Assembly (NCBI GenBank): GCA_035497315.1
Contig: DATJDU010000077.1
Location: 1 to 49,314 of the forward strand
From: Andeanibacterium sp035497315
Lineage (GTDB): Bacteria; Pseudomonadota; Alphaproteobacteria; Sphingomonadales; Sphingomonadaceae
DNA length: 49,314 nucleotides
Direction of reading: 5' to 3'
The position numbers were made by a program, and so were the translations under genes. Below the pieces are notes generated by a model that saw nothing but the letters and a program-made list of their open reading frames with translations, made no database searches and was not told the DNA's origin. This document shows, piece after piece, positions 1 through 7,856 of this stretch. How positions within the stretch are numbered: position 1 is the stretch's first letter; each line of letters begins with the position of its first letter.

Positions 1-64
1 CCCGATAAGGGCGCAGCCTTTCCCCCCCGGTCGGTGTAGTGCCGTACCGGGAATATCGTCGGCC

Positions 65-149
65 GCGGGCGTGGCGGAACTGGTAGACGCGCTGGTTTTA
101 GGTACCAGTATCGTAAGATGTGGGGGTTCGAGTCCCTTCGCCCGCACCA
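65..149 (+). tRNA. tRNA-Leu (anticodon UAG)
   Basis: An 85-nt class II tRNA with encoded CCA. The acceptor stem GCGGGCG pairs with CGCCCGC just before the discriminator A and CCA. The anticodon arm CTGGT-TTTAGGT-ACCAG gives anticodon TAG, which reads CUA and CUN leucine codons. A T-arm with GGTTCGAGTCC and a long variable arm, as expected for tRNA-Leu, are visible. It lies 58 nt upstream of tig on the same strand. Confidence 0.97.
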
Positions 150-207
150 GTTTCGCCCGAAGCGGATTCCGGTTTGAGAGAGATTTTTTGGAAGGCTACA
201 GTCTGAA

Positions 208-1758
208 ATGCAGATCGTCGAAACCAGCAATGAAGGCCTGAAGCGCGCCTATACGCTCACCATCGCGGCCAAGGATATCGCCGCGCGGATCGAGAGCGAG
301 GTGAAGAAGATCGCCCCGCAGGTCCGTATGCCCGGCTTCCGTCCCGGCAAGGTCCCCGCCAACCTCGTGAAGAAGATGCATGGCGAGGCGGTGCACGCCG
401 ACGTGCTGAACAACACGATTCGCGAATCGGTCGATGGTCTGATTTCCGAACGCAAGCTGCGCCCCGCGCTGCAGCCCCGCGTGGAACTGAGCGAAGCCTA
501 TGAGCAGGGCAAGGATGCCGAGCTGGCGATCGAACTGGAAGTGCTGCCGGAAATCCAGGCGCCTTCGATCGAAGGGCTGAAGCTTGAAAAGCTGGTCGTC
601 CCCGTGACCGATGAGCAGGTGGACGAGGCCGTCTCCAAGATCGCGGAGAACCAGAAGAGCTACAAGGATGCGCCGAAGACGAAAAAGGCCGCCGAGGGCG
701 ATCAGGTAATCATCGATTTCGTCGGCAAGCTTGACGGCGTGGAATTCGACGGTGGCAAGGCCGAAGGCGCGCCGCTGGTGATCGGTTCAGGCCAGTTCAT
801 CCCCGGCTTCGAGGAACAGCTGGTCGGCGTCAAGACCGGCGAAGAAAAGACCATTACCGTGGCTTTCCCTGCCGATTATCCGGCCGAGAACCTCAAGGGC
901 AAGGACGCTACTTTCGACATCACCGTACAGCAGGTGAAGGTCGCCGCCGACACAGTGGTGGACGAGGATTTCGCCAAGTCGCTCGGCCTTGAAAGCCTTG
1001 AGCAGCTCAAGGGGCTGCTGCGCGGCCAGCTGGAGCAGGAAACTGCCGGCCTGACCCGCACCGCCATGAAGCGCGCTCTGCTGGATACGCTGGCCAAGGA
1101 CCATGATTTCGCCGTGCCGCCGACCATGGTGGAGGCGGAGTTCCAGCAGATCTGGACCCAGCTGCAGCAGGAAGCCGCACGTGAGGCCGATCCGGAAGCA
1201 GCCCGCAAGGAAATCGAGGACGAGAAGGACGATTACCGTCGCATCGCCGAGCGCCGTGTGCGCCTGGGCCTGCTGCTGTCGGAAATCGGCCAGGCCAATG
1301 GCGTGGAAGTCAGCCAGCAGGAAATGCGCATGCTGATGCAGCAGGCTGCCCAGCAATATCGCCCGGAAGACCGTCAGCGCTTTGTCGACTATGTCACCAA
1401 TGACGCGATGGCCCAGGCTCAGTTGCGCGCCCCGCTTTATGAGGACAAGGTCGTCGACTTCCTGTTCGACAAGGCCGAAGTCAGCGAACGTGAAGTGACC
1501 CGCGAGCAGCTGGAAGCCGCAATCGAGGCCGAGGAAGGCGAAGAAGCCGCTCCCGCTCCGAAGAAGGCTGCCGCCAAGAAGCCTGCCGCGAAGAAGGAAG
1601 CTGCCAAGGCTGACGAACCGGCCAAGGAAGCTCCCGCCAAGACGGCTCCGGCGAAGAAGGCCGCTGCCAAGAAGGACGCGGCTGAAGAGGCTCCAGCCGC
1701 CGAGAAGAAGCCCGCGGCCAAGAAGCCGGCCGCGAAGAAGGCTCCGGCCAAGAAATAA
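208..1758 (+). CDS. tig: trigger factor, ribosome-associated chaperone and PPIase, with Lys/Ala-rich tail
   Basis: Trigger factor binds ribosomal protein uL23 at the peptide exit tunnel, shields nascent chains and isomerises prolyl bonds. The ribosome-docking signature GFRPGKVP is at residues 43-50. An FKBP-like PPIase domain spans about 165-250 (IIDFVGKLDG, FIPGFEEQLVG), followed by the helical C-terminal chaperone domain to about 440. The protein has 516 residues against roughly 430-450 in typical family members. The excess is a tail from about residue 445 made of AAKKPAAKK-type repeats, like histone H1. The start is ATG 208, with GGAAGG about 12 nt upstream. It precedes clpP and clpX, as in many proteobacteria, but here an opposite-strand gene lies between. 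A terminator follows. Confidence 0.97.
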   Translation: MQIVETSNEGLKRAYTLTIAAKDIAARIESEVKKIAPQVRMPGFRPGKVPANLVKKMHGEAVHADVLNNTIRESVDGLISERKLRPALQPRVELSEAYEQGKDAELAIELEVLPEIQAPSIEGLKLEKLVVPVTDEQVDEAVSKIAENQKSYKDAPKTKKAAEGDQVIIDFVGKLDGVEFDGGKAEGAPLVIGSGQFIPGFEEQLVGVKTGEEKTITVAFPADYPAENLKGKDATFDITVQQVKVAADTVVDEDFAKSLGLESLEQLKGLLRGQLEQETAGLTRTAMKRALLDTLAKDHDFAVPPTMVEAEFQQIWTQLQQEAAREADPEAARKEIEDEKDDYRRIAERRVRLGLLLSEIGQANGVEVSQQEMRMLMQQAAQQYRPEDRQRFVDYVTNDAMAQAQLRAPLYEDKVVDFLFDKAEVSEREVTREQLEAAIEAEEGEEAAPAPKKAAAKKPAAKKEAAKADEPAKEAPAKTAPAKKAAAKKDAAEEAPAAEKKPAAKKPAAKKAPAKK

Positions 1759-1776
1759 GCGCCTTCGGGCGTAAGG

Positions 1777-1812
1777 AAAAAGGCCGCGGGGAGCGATCCT
1801 CGCGGCCTTTTC
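1777..1812 (+). terminator. rho-independent terminator of tig
   Basis: GGCCGCG (1782-1788) pairs with CGCGGCC (1801-1807), flanked by an A-run upstream and TTTT downstream, 19 nt after the tig stop. The A-run and T-run could let it work in both directions, so it may also end the minus-strand gene at 1867-2835. Confidence 0.85.
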
Positions 1813-1866
1813 TATTGTCGGTGGGCAGGAGCCGCGTTGGGCAGGGCAGAATTCCGCGACTCCGAT

Positions 1867-2835
1867 TTATGGTAAGTCGTTCCCCGCCGTATTATCCTGG
1901 CTGCCGGCGGACGCGAGCTTCTTCATCCTGCCCTGCACCGTGCCGAACTTGGAGGCGGCGGCGATGTTGGCCGGATTTTCATAGAGCGTTTCGAGATAGG
2001 CGAGATCGAAATTGGTCAGTTCCATCGGGTGCACCGCATTCGGATCGAACAGATTGAGGATCGTGCCATAATCCGCATCGCCCGTCATTGGCCGGGTCTG
2101 CGCAAGGCCACGCATGGTGGCATAATCCGCCAGCTGGTTCACTGTCATACCGTCGATTTCGAGCACATCGACCAGCACTACCGACATCTCGATGTCGAGG
2201 CGGGTCGGCAGCAGGAACAGCGAATTGGCCGATTGAGTGTTGATCGTCGGAGTCAGGCCGTATTTTTGATCACCCAGGATCGGCATCCCGTCGCGTGTGC
2301 GCTCCATGGTGATGGCGAAGGCGTGGACGGGGCCGCTTTCCTCGAGCAGTTCGCGGCGTTCGTCGAGCGGGATCTGCGAGAGCATTGAGCCCTTCTTTTC
2401 CGCCATCTTCTCCAGATCGGCGCGTCCGCTGCCGACGAAGCCGAGGATGAAGTTGGGCCGGCACTTGCCCCCGTCGGCCATGGTCAGGCCCAGCCGCTCG
2501 GCATTGTAGCGCAGCCGATCCACGATCATCTCGGCCACTTCCAGTGGCAGGCCCATCACGCCCGGGCACATGCGGGCATGGAAGCGGGCCAGCGGCTGGT
2601 TGAAGACATTGCCCGAGCGAGTGATCGAGCGGACCTGACGGCGCACCTCGTCATGCCTGGGCTCGGGATCCGCCTTGCGGGTGACCAGGATGGAATTTTC
2701 GGGCGTTTCCTCCAGGCCGATGATGTCGTCGATCGAAAACGGTTCTGCGGCGGCGGGAACTGGGAAGGCAAATCCAGCCAGTCCCCAGCTTGCTGCCACC
2801 GCGGCGGCAAGTAGCGTTCCGCGCTTCGATTCCAT
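1867..2835 (-). CDS. exported protein of unknown function
   Basis: A 322-residue protein I do not recognise as a named family. Residues 1-30 form a signal peptide: a basic start (MESKRG), a hydrophobic core and a likely cleavage site at AAA-EP. The mature part is soluble and mixed alpha/beta. It has two cysteines spaced widely (MCPG and GKCRPN) that could form a periplasmic disulfide, and a stretch VVLVDVLEIDGMTVNQLADYA that looks like a hydrophobic strand followed by a helix. A TTG two codons upstream is possible, but ATG 2835 has GGGGAG eight bases upstream and is preferred. It is divergent from clpP and convergent with tig. I infer a periplasmic or surface role from the signal peptide only. 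Confidence 0.8.
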   Translation of the reverse strand: MESKRGTLLAAAVAASWGLAGFAFPVPAAAEPFSIDDIIGLEETPENSILVTRKADPEPRHDEVRRQVRSITRSGNVFNQPLARFHARMCPGVMGLPLEVAEMIVDRLRYNAERLGLTMADGGKCRPNFILGFVGSGRADLEKMAEKKGSMLSQIPLDERRELLEESGPVHAFAITMERTRDGMPILGDQKYGLTPTINTQSANSLFLLPTRLDIEMSVVLVDVLEIDGMTVNQLADYATMRGLAQTRPMTGDADYGTILNLFDPNAVHPMELTNFDLAYLETLYENPANIAAASKFGTVQGRMKKLASAGSQDNTAGNDLP

Positions 2836-3062
2836 GCCCAATTCTCCCCGTCATTTGCTGCCTCGTCCTTGTTCCGCGAGACGCACTTCGCCCCGCACGC
2901 CTCTCTTCCGGGGGCCAGCGGCGAATGGGCGCGGAGTTTGCCGGGATTATCGGGCGGTGCAAGCGCCGCTTTGTCGCAGAGAGTCGCAAAGTCTGGCGAA
3001 AGCACTGGAAAGACGCCGGGTGGACTGGACAGGGCCGATTGTAGGTTTAGGGGCTATTGCAC

Positions 3063-3091
3063 TTGAACATCGTGCCGTCAGTCGCGACATA
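3063..3091 (+). promoter_or_regulatory. candidate promoter of clpP
   Basis: TTGAAC (3063-3068), preceded by C to give CTTGAAC, then a 17-nt spacer and GACATA (3086-3091). It would start transcription about 25 nt before the clpP ATG. CTTGAA is the -35 core of heat-shock (sigma-32) promoters, but the -10 is not a clean CCCCAT match. I call it from spacing and position only. Confidence 0.3.
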
Positions 3092-3121
3092 GGCGGTCGA
3101 TTCCAGCTTGCGAGGCACTTC

Positions 3122-3826
3122 ATGATCGACCTGTTCGGCAATATCGGCGACACCTTCGGCTCCCAGGGCCAGTTCTCCCGCGATCCGGTTACCGGCGCGC
3201 TGGTGCCCGTCGTGGTTGAACAGACCAGCCGGGGCGAACGCAGCTTCGATATTTTCAGCCGCCTGCTGCGCGAACGCATCGTTTTCGTTACCGGCCAGGT
3301 GGAAGACACGATGGCTTCGCTGATCGTGGCGCAGTTGCTGTTCCTGGAGAGCGAAAATCCCTCCAAGCCGATCAGCATGTATATCAACTCGCCCGGCGGC
3401 GTGGTGACGGCCGGCATGGCGATCCATGATACGATGCAGTACATCAAGCCGCGCGTCAGCACGGTGTGCATCGGCCAGGCAGCGTCCATGGGCAGCTTCC
3501 TGCTCTGCGCGGGCGAGCCGGGTATGCGCATTGCGCTTCCCAATGCGCGGATCATGGTGCACCAGCCTTCGGGCGGCGCGCGCGGCATGGCTTCGGATAT
3601 CGAGATTCAGGCCAAGGAAATCCTGCGCATCCGCGCCCGGATGAACGATCTTTATGTAAAATATACCGGCCAGAGCCTGACGGAAATCGAGAAGGCGCTG
3701 GATCGCGATACCTTCCTTGAGGCTGACGAAGCGCTGAAATTCGGCATTGTGGACAAGGTTTTCGAGACCCGTCCCGATAACGAAACCACTGGCGACGAGA
3801 GCGGTTCTGGCGGGGCGCCGGACTAA
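3122..3826 (+). CDS. clpP: ATP-dependent Clp protease proteolytic subunit
   Basis: ClpP forms the double-heptamer serine protease chamber fed by ClpX or ClpA. The 234-residue product has the full catalytic triad: Ser122 in GQAASMGSF, His147 in IMVHQPSGG and Asp196 in DRDTF. The oxyanion loop YINSPGGVV is at 88-95. The reading frame is open far upstream, but homologs begin near MIDLFG, so ATG 3122 is chosen. The first 30 residues are a probable propeptide or N-terminal loop. The C-terminal about 20 residues are acidic and Gly/Ser-rich, slightly longer than E. coli ClpP. clpX follows 191 nt downstream. Confidence 0.97.
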   Translation: MIDLFGNIGDTFGSQGQFSRDPVTGALVPVVVEQTSRGERSFDIFSRLLRERIVFVTGQVEDTMASLIVAQLLFLESENPSKPISMYINSPGGVVTAGMAIHDTMQYIKPRVSTVCIGQAASMGSFLLCAGEPGMRIALPNARIMVHQPSGGARGMASDIEIQAKEILRIRARMNDLYVKYTGQSLTEIEKALDRDTFLEADEALKFGIVDKVFETRPDNETTGDESGSGGAPD

Positions 3827-4017
3827 GAATGGCCCCGTACAAGGCCGGGTCCGGGCTGTAGCATTTTGGCAACCCTCTCGCTTCAGCAGCCGGCAAGGCG
3901 GCTTGGGTTAGAGGGTTCCATTGATTATCAAGACTTCCGGGTTACATTTGGAAGCGAATCCTCCTTGGCCTCGGGGTCGTTTAAAGGCTACCTGAGCGGG
4001 GGATCGGGAAAGAAAGA

Positions 4018-5286
4018 ATGACCAAGTTGAGCGGATCCGACTCCAAGAGTACCCTTTACTGCAGCTTTTGCGGTAAGTCGCAGCACGAGGTGCGCAAGCT
4101 GATTGCCGGGCCGACGGTGTTCATCTGCGATGAGTGCGTTGAACTGTGCAACGACATCATCCGTGAAGAAACCAAGGCGGGCATTGCCGGCAAGAAGGAT
4201 GGCGGCGTTCCTACGCCGAAGGAAATCTTCGCGACGCTGAACGATTATGTCATCGGGCAGGATCGTGCGAAGCGCGTGCTGTCGGTGGCGGTGCACAATC
4301 ATTACAAGCGCCTCAAGCACAGCGGCAAGTCCGGCGATGTGGAACTGGCCAAGTCGAATATCCTGCTCGTTGGCCCCACCGGCTCGGGCAAGACCCTGCT
4401 GGCCCAGACGCTGGCCCGCACTTTCGACGTGCCGTTCACTATGGCCGATGCCACTACGCTGACCGAGGCAGGCTATGTGGGCGAGGATGTGGAGAACATC
4501 ATCCTCAAGCTGCTCCAGTCGTCCGACTACAATGTCGAGAAGGCACAGCAGGGCATTGTCTATATCGACGAGATCGACAAGATCACCCGCAAGGCGGAAA
4601 ATCCCTCGATCACTCGCGACGTGTCGGGTGAGGGCGTGCAGCAGGCATTGCTCAAGCTGATGGAAGGCACCACGGCCAGCGTTCCGCCGCAGGGTGGCCG
4701 CAAGCATCCGCAGCAGGAATTCCTGCAGGTGGATACGACCAACATCCTGTTCATCTGCGGCGGTGCCTTTGCCGGTCTCGACAAGATCATTTCCGATCGC
4801 CTGCAGAAGCGTTCGATCGGTTTCGGCGCCCATGTCGCCGATCCCGACAAGCGCAAGGTGGGCGAACTTCTCCAGATGAGCGAGCCGGAAGATCTGCTGA
4901 AGTTCGGCCTGATCCCCGAATTCGTCGGTCGCTTGCCCGTGATCGCTACGCTTAACGATCTCGATGTGCCGGCGCTGGTTCAGATCCTGCAGGAGCCGAA
5001 GAACGCGCTGGTCAAGCAGTACCAGAAGCTGTTCGAACTGGAGGACGTGAAGCTCACCTTCACCGAGGATGCGCTGGTGGCGATCGCCGGGAAGGCGATC
5101 AAGCGCAAGACCGGCGCGCGCGGCCTGCGCAGCATCGTCGAAGGCATCCTGCTTGACACCATGTTCGATCTTCCGGGCATGGAAGGCGGCGTGACCGAAG
5201 TCGTGGTCGACAAGGATGTGGTTGAAGGCCGCAAGGAGCCGATCCGTGTGATCGGGCCGGAGACGAAGGAAGAAGAGGCGGCATAA
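4018..5286 (+). CDS. clpX: Clp protease ATP-binding unfoldase subunit ClpX
   Basis: ClpX is the hexameric AAA+ unfoldase that threads tagged substrates into ClpP. The 422-residue protein has the N-terminal C4 zinc-binding domain (Cys15, Cys18, Cys37, Cys40), Walker A GPTGSGKT (119-126), the pore loop GYVG (152-155), Walker B VYIDEIDK (181-188), the RKH loop and a sensor-2 GARGLRS. All key residues are intact. ATG 4018 has GGGAAAG shortly upstream. Between clpP and clpX lie 191 nt with no strong terminator, so co-transcription is possible. The stop codon abuts the GTG of the next small ORF. Confidence 0.98.
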   Translation: MTKLSGSDSKSTLYCSFCGKSQHEVRKLIAGPTVFICDECVELCNDIIREETKAGIAGKKDGGVPTPKEIFATLNDYVIGQDRAKRVLSVAVHNHYKRLKHSGKSGDVELAKSNILLVGPTGSGKTLLAQTLARTFDVPFTMADATTLTEAGYVGEDVENIILKLLQSSDYNVEKAQQGIVYIDEIDKITRKAENPSITRDVSGEGVQQALLKLMEGTTASVPPQGGRKHPQQEFLQVDTTNILFICGGAFAGLDKIISDRLQKRSIGFGAHVADPDKRKVGELLQMSEPEDLLKFGLIPEFVGRLPVIATLNDLDVPALVQILQEPKNALVKQYQKLFELEDVKLTFTEDALVAIAGKAIKRKTGARGLRSIVEGILLDTMFDLPGMEGGVTEVVVDKDVVEGRKEPIRVIGPETKEEEAA

Positions 5287-5532
5287 GTGCCGCCCTTCAC
5301 CCTTACGAGCGTCTATCGGGTAGAATTCTATCGGCGTAACAGCCGCTCTTCCGATGTGATCTGCTGCGACATTTCGAAGCCCGACGGGGTGATCTTCGCG
5401 CATGAAGACATGCCCTATTGGGATGAGCTGATTCGCAAGCTCGAATTCCTCGGCGGCTTCGATGTGGAGTGGTTCCTCCAGCTCTCGCAGCCCGAGGTCG
5501 AACGCTACGTGGCGTTTGAGCGAAAAGGCTGA
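5287..5532 (+). CDS. small hypothetical protein downstream of clpX
   Basis: An 81-residue ORF whose GTG start directly follows the clpX stop (TAA-GTG), with a purine-rich GAAGGAAGAAGAGG stretch upstream inside the clpX end. The product is acidic to neutral and looks like a folded small protein: a strand-rich N-terminus with CC (residues 26-27), then YWDELIRKL and FDVEWFLQLSQPEVERYVAFERKG. It has no signal peptide or membrane segment. I do not recognise the family. Translational coupling to clpX suggests co-expression with the unfoldase, perhaps as an adaptor or regulator, but that is only inference. GTG initiation and the short length lower confidence. Confidence 0.6.
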   Translation: MPPFTLTSVYRVEFYRRNSRSSDVICCDISKPDGVIFAHEDMPYWDELIRKLEFLGGFDVEWFLQLSQPEVERYVAFERKG

Positions 5533-5548
5533 GGCCTGCCTCTGCTTT

Positions 5549-5594
5549 AGCCCGGCGGGCTGCCACCTCCCCGCTGCTGTGCAAGGGGGAGGTG
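5549..5594. repeat. GC-rich palindromic half-element (DUF559-element family)
   Basis: AGCCC-GGC-GGGCT (5549-5561) is followed by CACCTCCCC (5564-5572) pairing with GGGGAGGTG (5586-5594). The 24 nt at 5549-5572 match the reverse complement of 8604-8627 at 22 positions. It is therefore a solitary half of the element at 8579-9062, in opposite orientation and without the outer GATC ends. It lies between two convergent genes, where it may also act as a transcription terminator. Confidence 0.7.
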
Positions 5595-5601
5595 CTTCGG
5601 T

Positions 5602-6363
5602 TCAGGGCGCCTGTATCTTCGTGGCGGAATTGCCGCCATCGGCCCACAGACAGCTCCCATTGACGAAGCTGGCCATGTCCGAAGCGAGAAACAGGGCGGC
5701 ATTGGCGATTTCTTCCGGCCGGGCGATGCGCCGCACCGGATGCAGGCTGGCTGCCCATGCTTTCTGATCCTCATCCCCTGCCATTGCCGTGTCGGTCCCG
5801 CCGGGCAGCAGCGCATTGGCCCTGATGCCGAGATGGGCGTAATCGGCGGTAATTCCTTTCACCAGCCCGGTCAGGCCGGCCTTGGCGGCGGCATAGGCGC
5901 TCATGCCCGGCAGTCCCACGCTGTTGCCTACAAAGCTGCCGGTGAAGATCAGACTGCCCGTCCCGCGCTCGATCATGGGTGGAATCTGGACTTTGGCCGC
6001 GAGGAAGGCGGAGGTGAGGTTGCTGGCCAGCACATCCTGCCATTCAGCCGGAGCAATCTCCGCCAGAGGCTGGATCGGGCCGACCATGCCGGCATTGTTG
6101 AACCCGATATCCAGCCTGCCAAAGGTGAAGAGTGCCAGCTCCACGGCAGTCTGGTGCGTTTCCGGCAGGCTCACATCTCCGGCATGGCAGACGGCCCTGC
6201 CGCCAGCGCCCTCGATTTCGCGGGTAACTTCCCGCAGTCTTTCGGCTCCTCGTGCGACGAGTACGAGACTTGCGCCTTCCCGCGCGAACAGCAGAGCGGC
6301 GGCCCTGCCTATGCCGGAACTGGCGCCTGATATGATGGCAGTGCGGTCTTGTAGCAGGGGCAT
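5602..6363 (-). CDS. SDR family NAD(P)-dependent oxidoreductase
   Basis: A classical short-chain dehydrogenase of 253 residues. It has the cofactor motif GASSGIGR (13-20), the structural NNAG (89-92), catalytic Ser143, and Tyr157 with Lys161 in YAAAK. The C-terminal LASDMASFVNGSCLWADGG is typical of 3-oxoacyl-ACP-reductase-like members. An arginine near residue 39 after the second strand (ARGAERLR) hints at NADP preference. Substrate cannot be read from sequence, and it stands alone without pathway neighbours. The start is ATG 6363. It converges on the small ORF after clpX. Confidence 0.93.
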   Translation of the reverse strand: MPLLQDRTAIISGASSGIGRAAALLFAREGASLVLVARGAERLREVTREIEGAGGRAVCHAGDVSLPETHQTAVELALFTFGRLDIGFNNAGMVGPIQPLAEIAPAEWQDVLASNLTSAFLAAKVQIPPMIERGTGSLIFTGSFVGNSVGLPGMSAYAAAKAGLTGLVKGITADYAHLGIRANALLPGGTDTAMAGDEDQKAWAASLHPVRRIARPEEIANAALFLASDMASFVNGSCLWADGGNSATKIQAP

Positions 6364-6439
6364 TGGCGGTCTCCTCTTGAAACTCGCCGGGCCCTAATCG
6401 GGCGGGCCATTCGCCGCGTCCCGTTTCATGCGCTCAAAC

Positions 6440-6928
6440 TCAGCCCTCGCCGGCTTTCCGACGTTCCACCATCGCCATCAGCCGCTCCAGCCGTTCCGGA
6501 GGGAGCAGCTCCGCCGGCGCGTAGGTCTGTTCGAAGGCGGGGATGCCTGCGGGCAGGCTCACCCAGGGCATGGCGCTGGCGGTGAAGATCGCCGCGTCGG
6601 GCCGCAGCGCGCCGGGTTCGTCCAGCGTCCCCACGCGCAGGCCCGCACCCAGGCGGCCAAGGCGTGGGTAATAGCTCAGGATCGCGGTTCCGCATTGGGC
6701 GCAGCGGCAGATCGTATGCGGGCCGCCGCTGCCGGACTGCACGAGATGCTCCGAAAGCTCGCCCTGCGTCACGATGATTCGCTCGCTTTCGAAAAAGGCG
6801 TTGACCACCGATGTCGATCCGGTCTGCCGCTGGCACAAGGTGCAGTGGCAATTGTTGACGAAGATCGGATCGCCTTCCACTTCATAGCGCACTGCCCCGC
6901 AGGCGCAGCCTCCCTGTCGCCGTGTCAT
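6440..6928 (-). CDS. GFA / CENP-V family zinc protein
   Basis: A 162-residue member of the glutathione-dependent formaldehyde-activating (GFA) family. The zinc-binding cysteines are all visible: C8-x-C10, C27-x-C29-xx-C32 and C74-x-C76-xx-C79. The family is named for the Paracoccus enzyme that condenses formaldehyde with glutathione, but most members have no proven activity. It is translationally coupled to the upstream CDF exporter gene by an ATGA overlap, so both zinc-related products are probably co-expressed. Confidence 0.9.
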   Translation of the reverse strand: MTRRQGGCACGAVRYEVEGDPIFVNNCHCTLCQRQTGSTSVVNAFFESERIIVTQGELSEHLVQSGSGGPHTICRCAQCGTAILSYYPRLGRLGAGLRVGTLDEPGALRPDAAIFTASAMPWVSLPAGIPAFEQTYAPAELLPPERLERLMAMVERRKAGEG

Positions 6929-7851
6929 ATCGATCCCTCATGCAGCGTGCAGTTCTCGCCCGTCTCCACCTGCACCGTGGCGTGATGGATGTGCCAGCGC
7001 TCGTCCAGCTCATGGGCGATATCGTGCAGGAAAGCATCGCCGGGATGGCCGCCGGGCATCACCAGATGGGCGGTGAAGGCGGTTTCGGTGGTGCTCATCG
7101 GCCAGATATGGAGATCGTGCACCGCGCTCACCCCCGGCAGCGTGGCGAGCCAGCCGCGCACTTCGCCCTCATCGATCCGGTCGGGCACGGCAAGCAGGCC
7201 CATCTTCACGCTGTCCTTCAGCAGGCCCCAGGTGCCCCAGGCGATCACCGCCACGATCACCAGGCTGGTGATGGGATCGACCCAATTGTTGCCGGTCAGC
7301 AGGATCAGCACCCCGGCGATCACTACGCCCACGGAAACCAGCGCATCCGCCGCCATATGCAGGAAGGCTCCGCGAATATTGATGTCGTGCTTGCGCCCGC
7401 GCATGAACAGCAGGGCGGTGGCCGTGTTGATCGCCACACCGATCCCGGCGACGACGATCATCGTGGTCCCTTCCACCTCGGCGGGCACCACGAAGCGGCG
7501 CAGGGTCTCGATCAGGATCGCCCCCACCGCTACCAGCAGCAGCCCGGCATTGGCGAGGGCGGCCAGGATCGAGCTGGATTTGAAGCCCCAGGTGAAGCGG
7601 GCAGAGGCGGGCCGGGCGGCCATGATGCTGGCGGCCCAGGCGATCAGCAGGCTCAGCACGTCCGACAGGTTGTGGCCGGCATCGGCCACCAGCGCCATCG
7701 ATCCGGAAAGGAAGCCGTAGATCGCCTCCACCGCCACGAAGACGCTGTTCAGAGCGATCCCTATGGCGAAGGCGCGCCCGAAGCTGGCGGGCGCATGGCT
7801 GTGGCCATGGTCGGAGACATGCGAATGATTATGCGAGTGATTTGCGCCCAT
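6925..7851 (-). CDS. cation diffusion facilitator metal exporter (CzcD/ZitB-like)
   Basis: An inner-membrane proton-coupled exporter of Zn2+ and possibly Co2+ or Cd2+, 308 residues. The N-terminus is His-rich (seven His between residues 5 and 19), a cytoplasmic metal-sensing feature of ZitB/CzcD-type members. Six transmembrane helices follow. The transport-site pairs H60-xxx-D64 in TM2 and H165-xxx-D169 in TM5 are intact, the HxxxD form seen in zinc transporters. A cytoplasmic C-terminal domain with HDLHIWPMS ends the protein. The gene starts 5 nt beyond the mtgA stop and overlaps the GFA gene by 4 nt, giving a likely mtgA-CDF-GFA transcript. No metal-responsive operator is evident. Confidence 0.95.
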   Translation of the reverse strand: MGANHSHNHSHVSDHGHSHAPASFGRAFAIGIALNSVFVAVEAIYGFLSGSMALVADAGHNLSDVLSLLIAWAASIMAARPASARFTWGFKSSSILAALANAGLLLVAVGAILIETLRRFVVPAEVEGTTMIVVAGIGVAINTATALLFMRGRKHDINIRGAFLHMAADALVSVGVVIAGVLILLTGNNWVDPITSLVIVAVIAWGTWGLLKDSVKMGLLAVPDRIDEGEVRGWLATLPGVSAVHDLHIWPMSTTETAFTAHLVMPGGHPGDAFLHDIAHELDERWHIHHATVQVETGENCTLHEGSI

Positions 7852-7856
7852 GGCGC

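Noticed and set aside
2675..3121. N-terminal extension of clpP by 149 codons
   Set aside because: It overlaps the minus-strand exported-protein gene and is not part of the conserved ClpP family length.
3988..5403. 471-residue ORF antisense to clpX
   Set aside because: It mirrors a fully conserved clpX. Long antisense frames are expected at high GC, and its product is His/Leu/Ala/Arg-rich without any recognisable domain.
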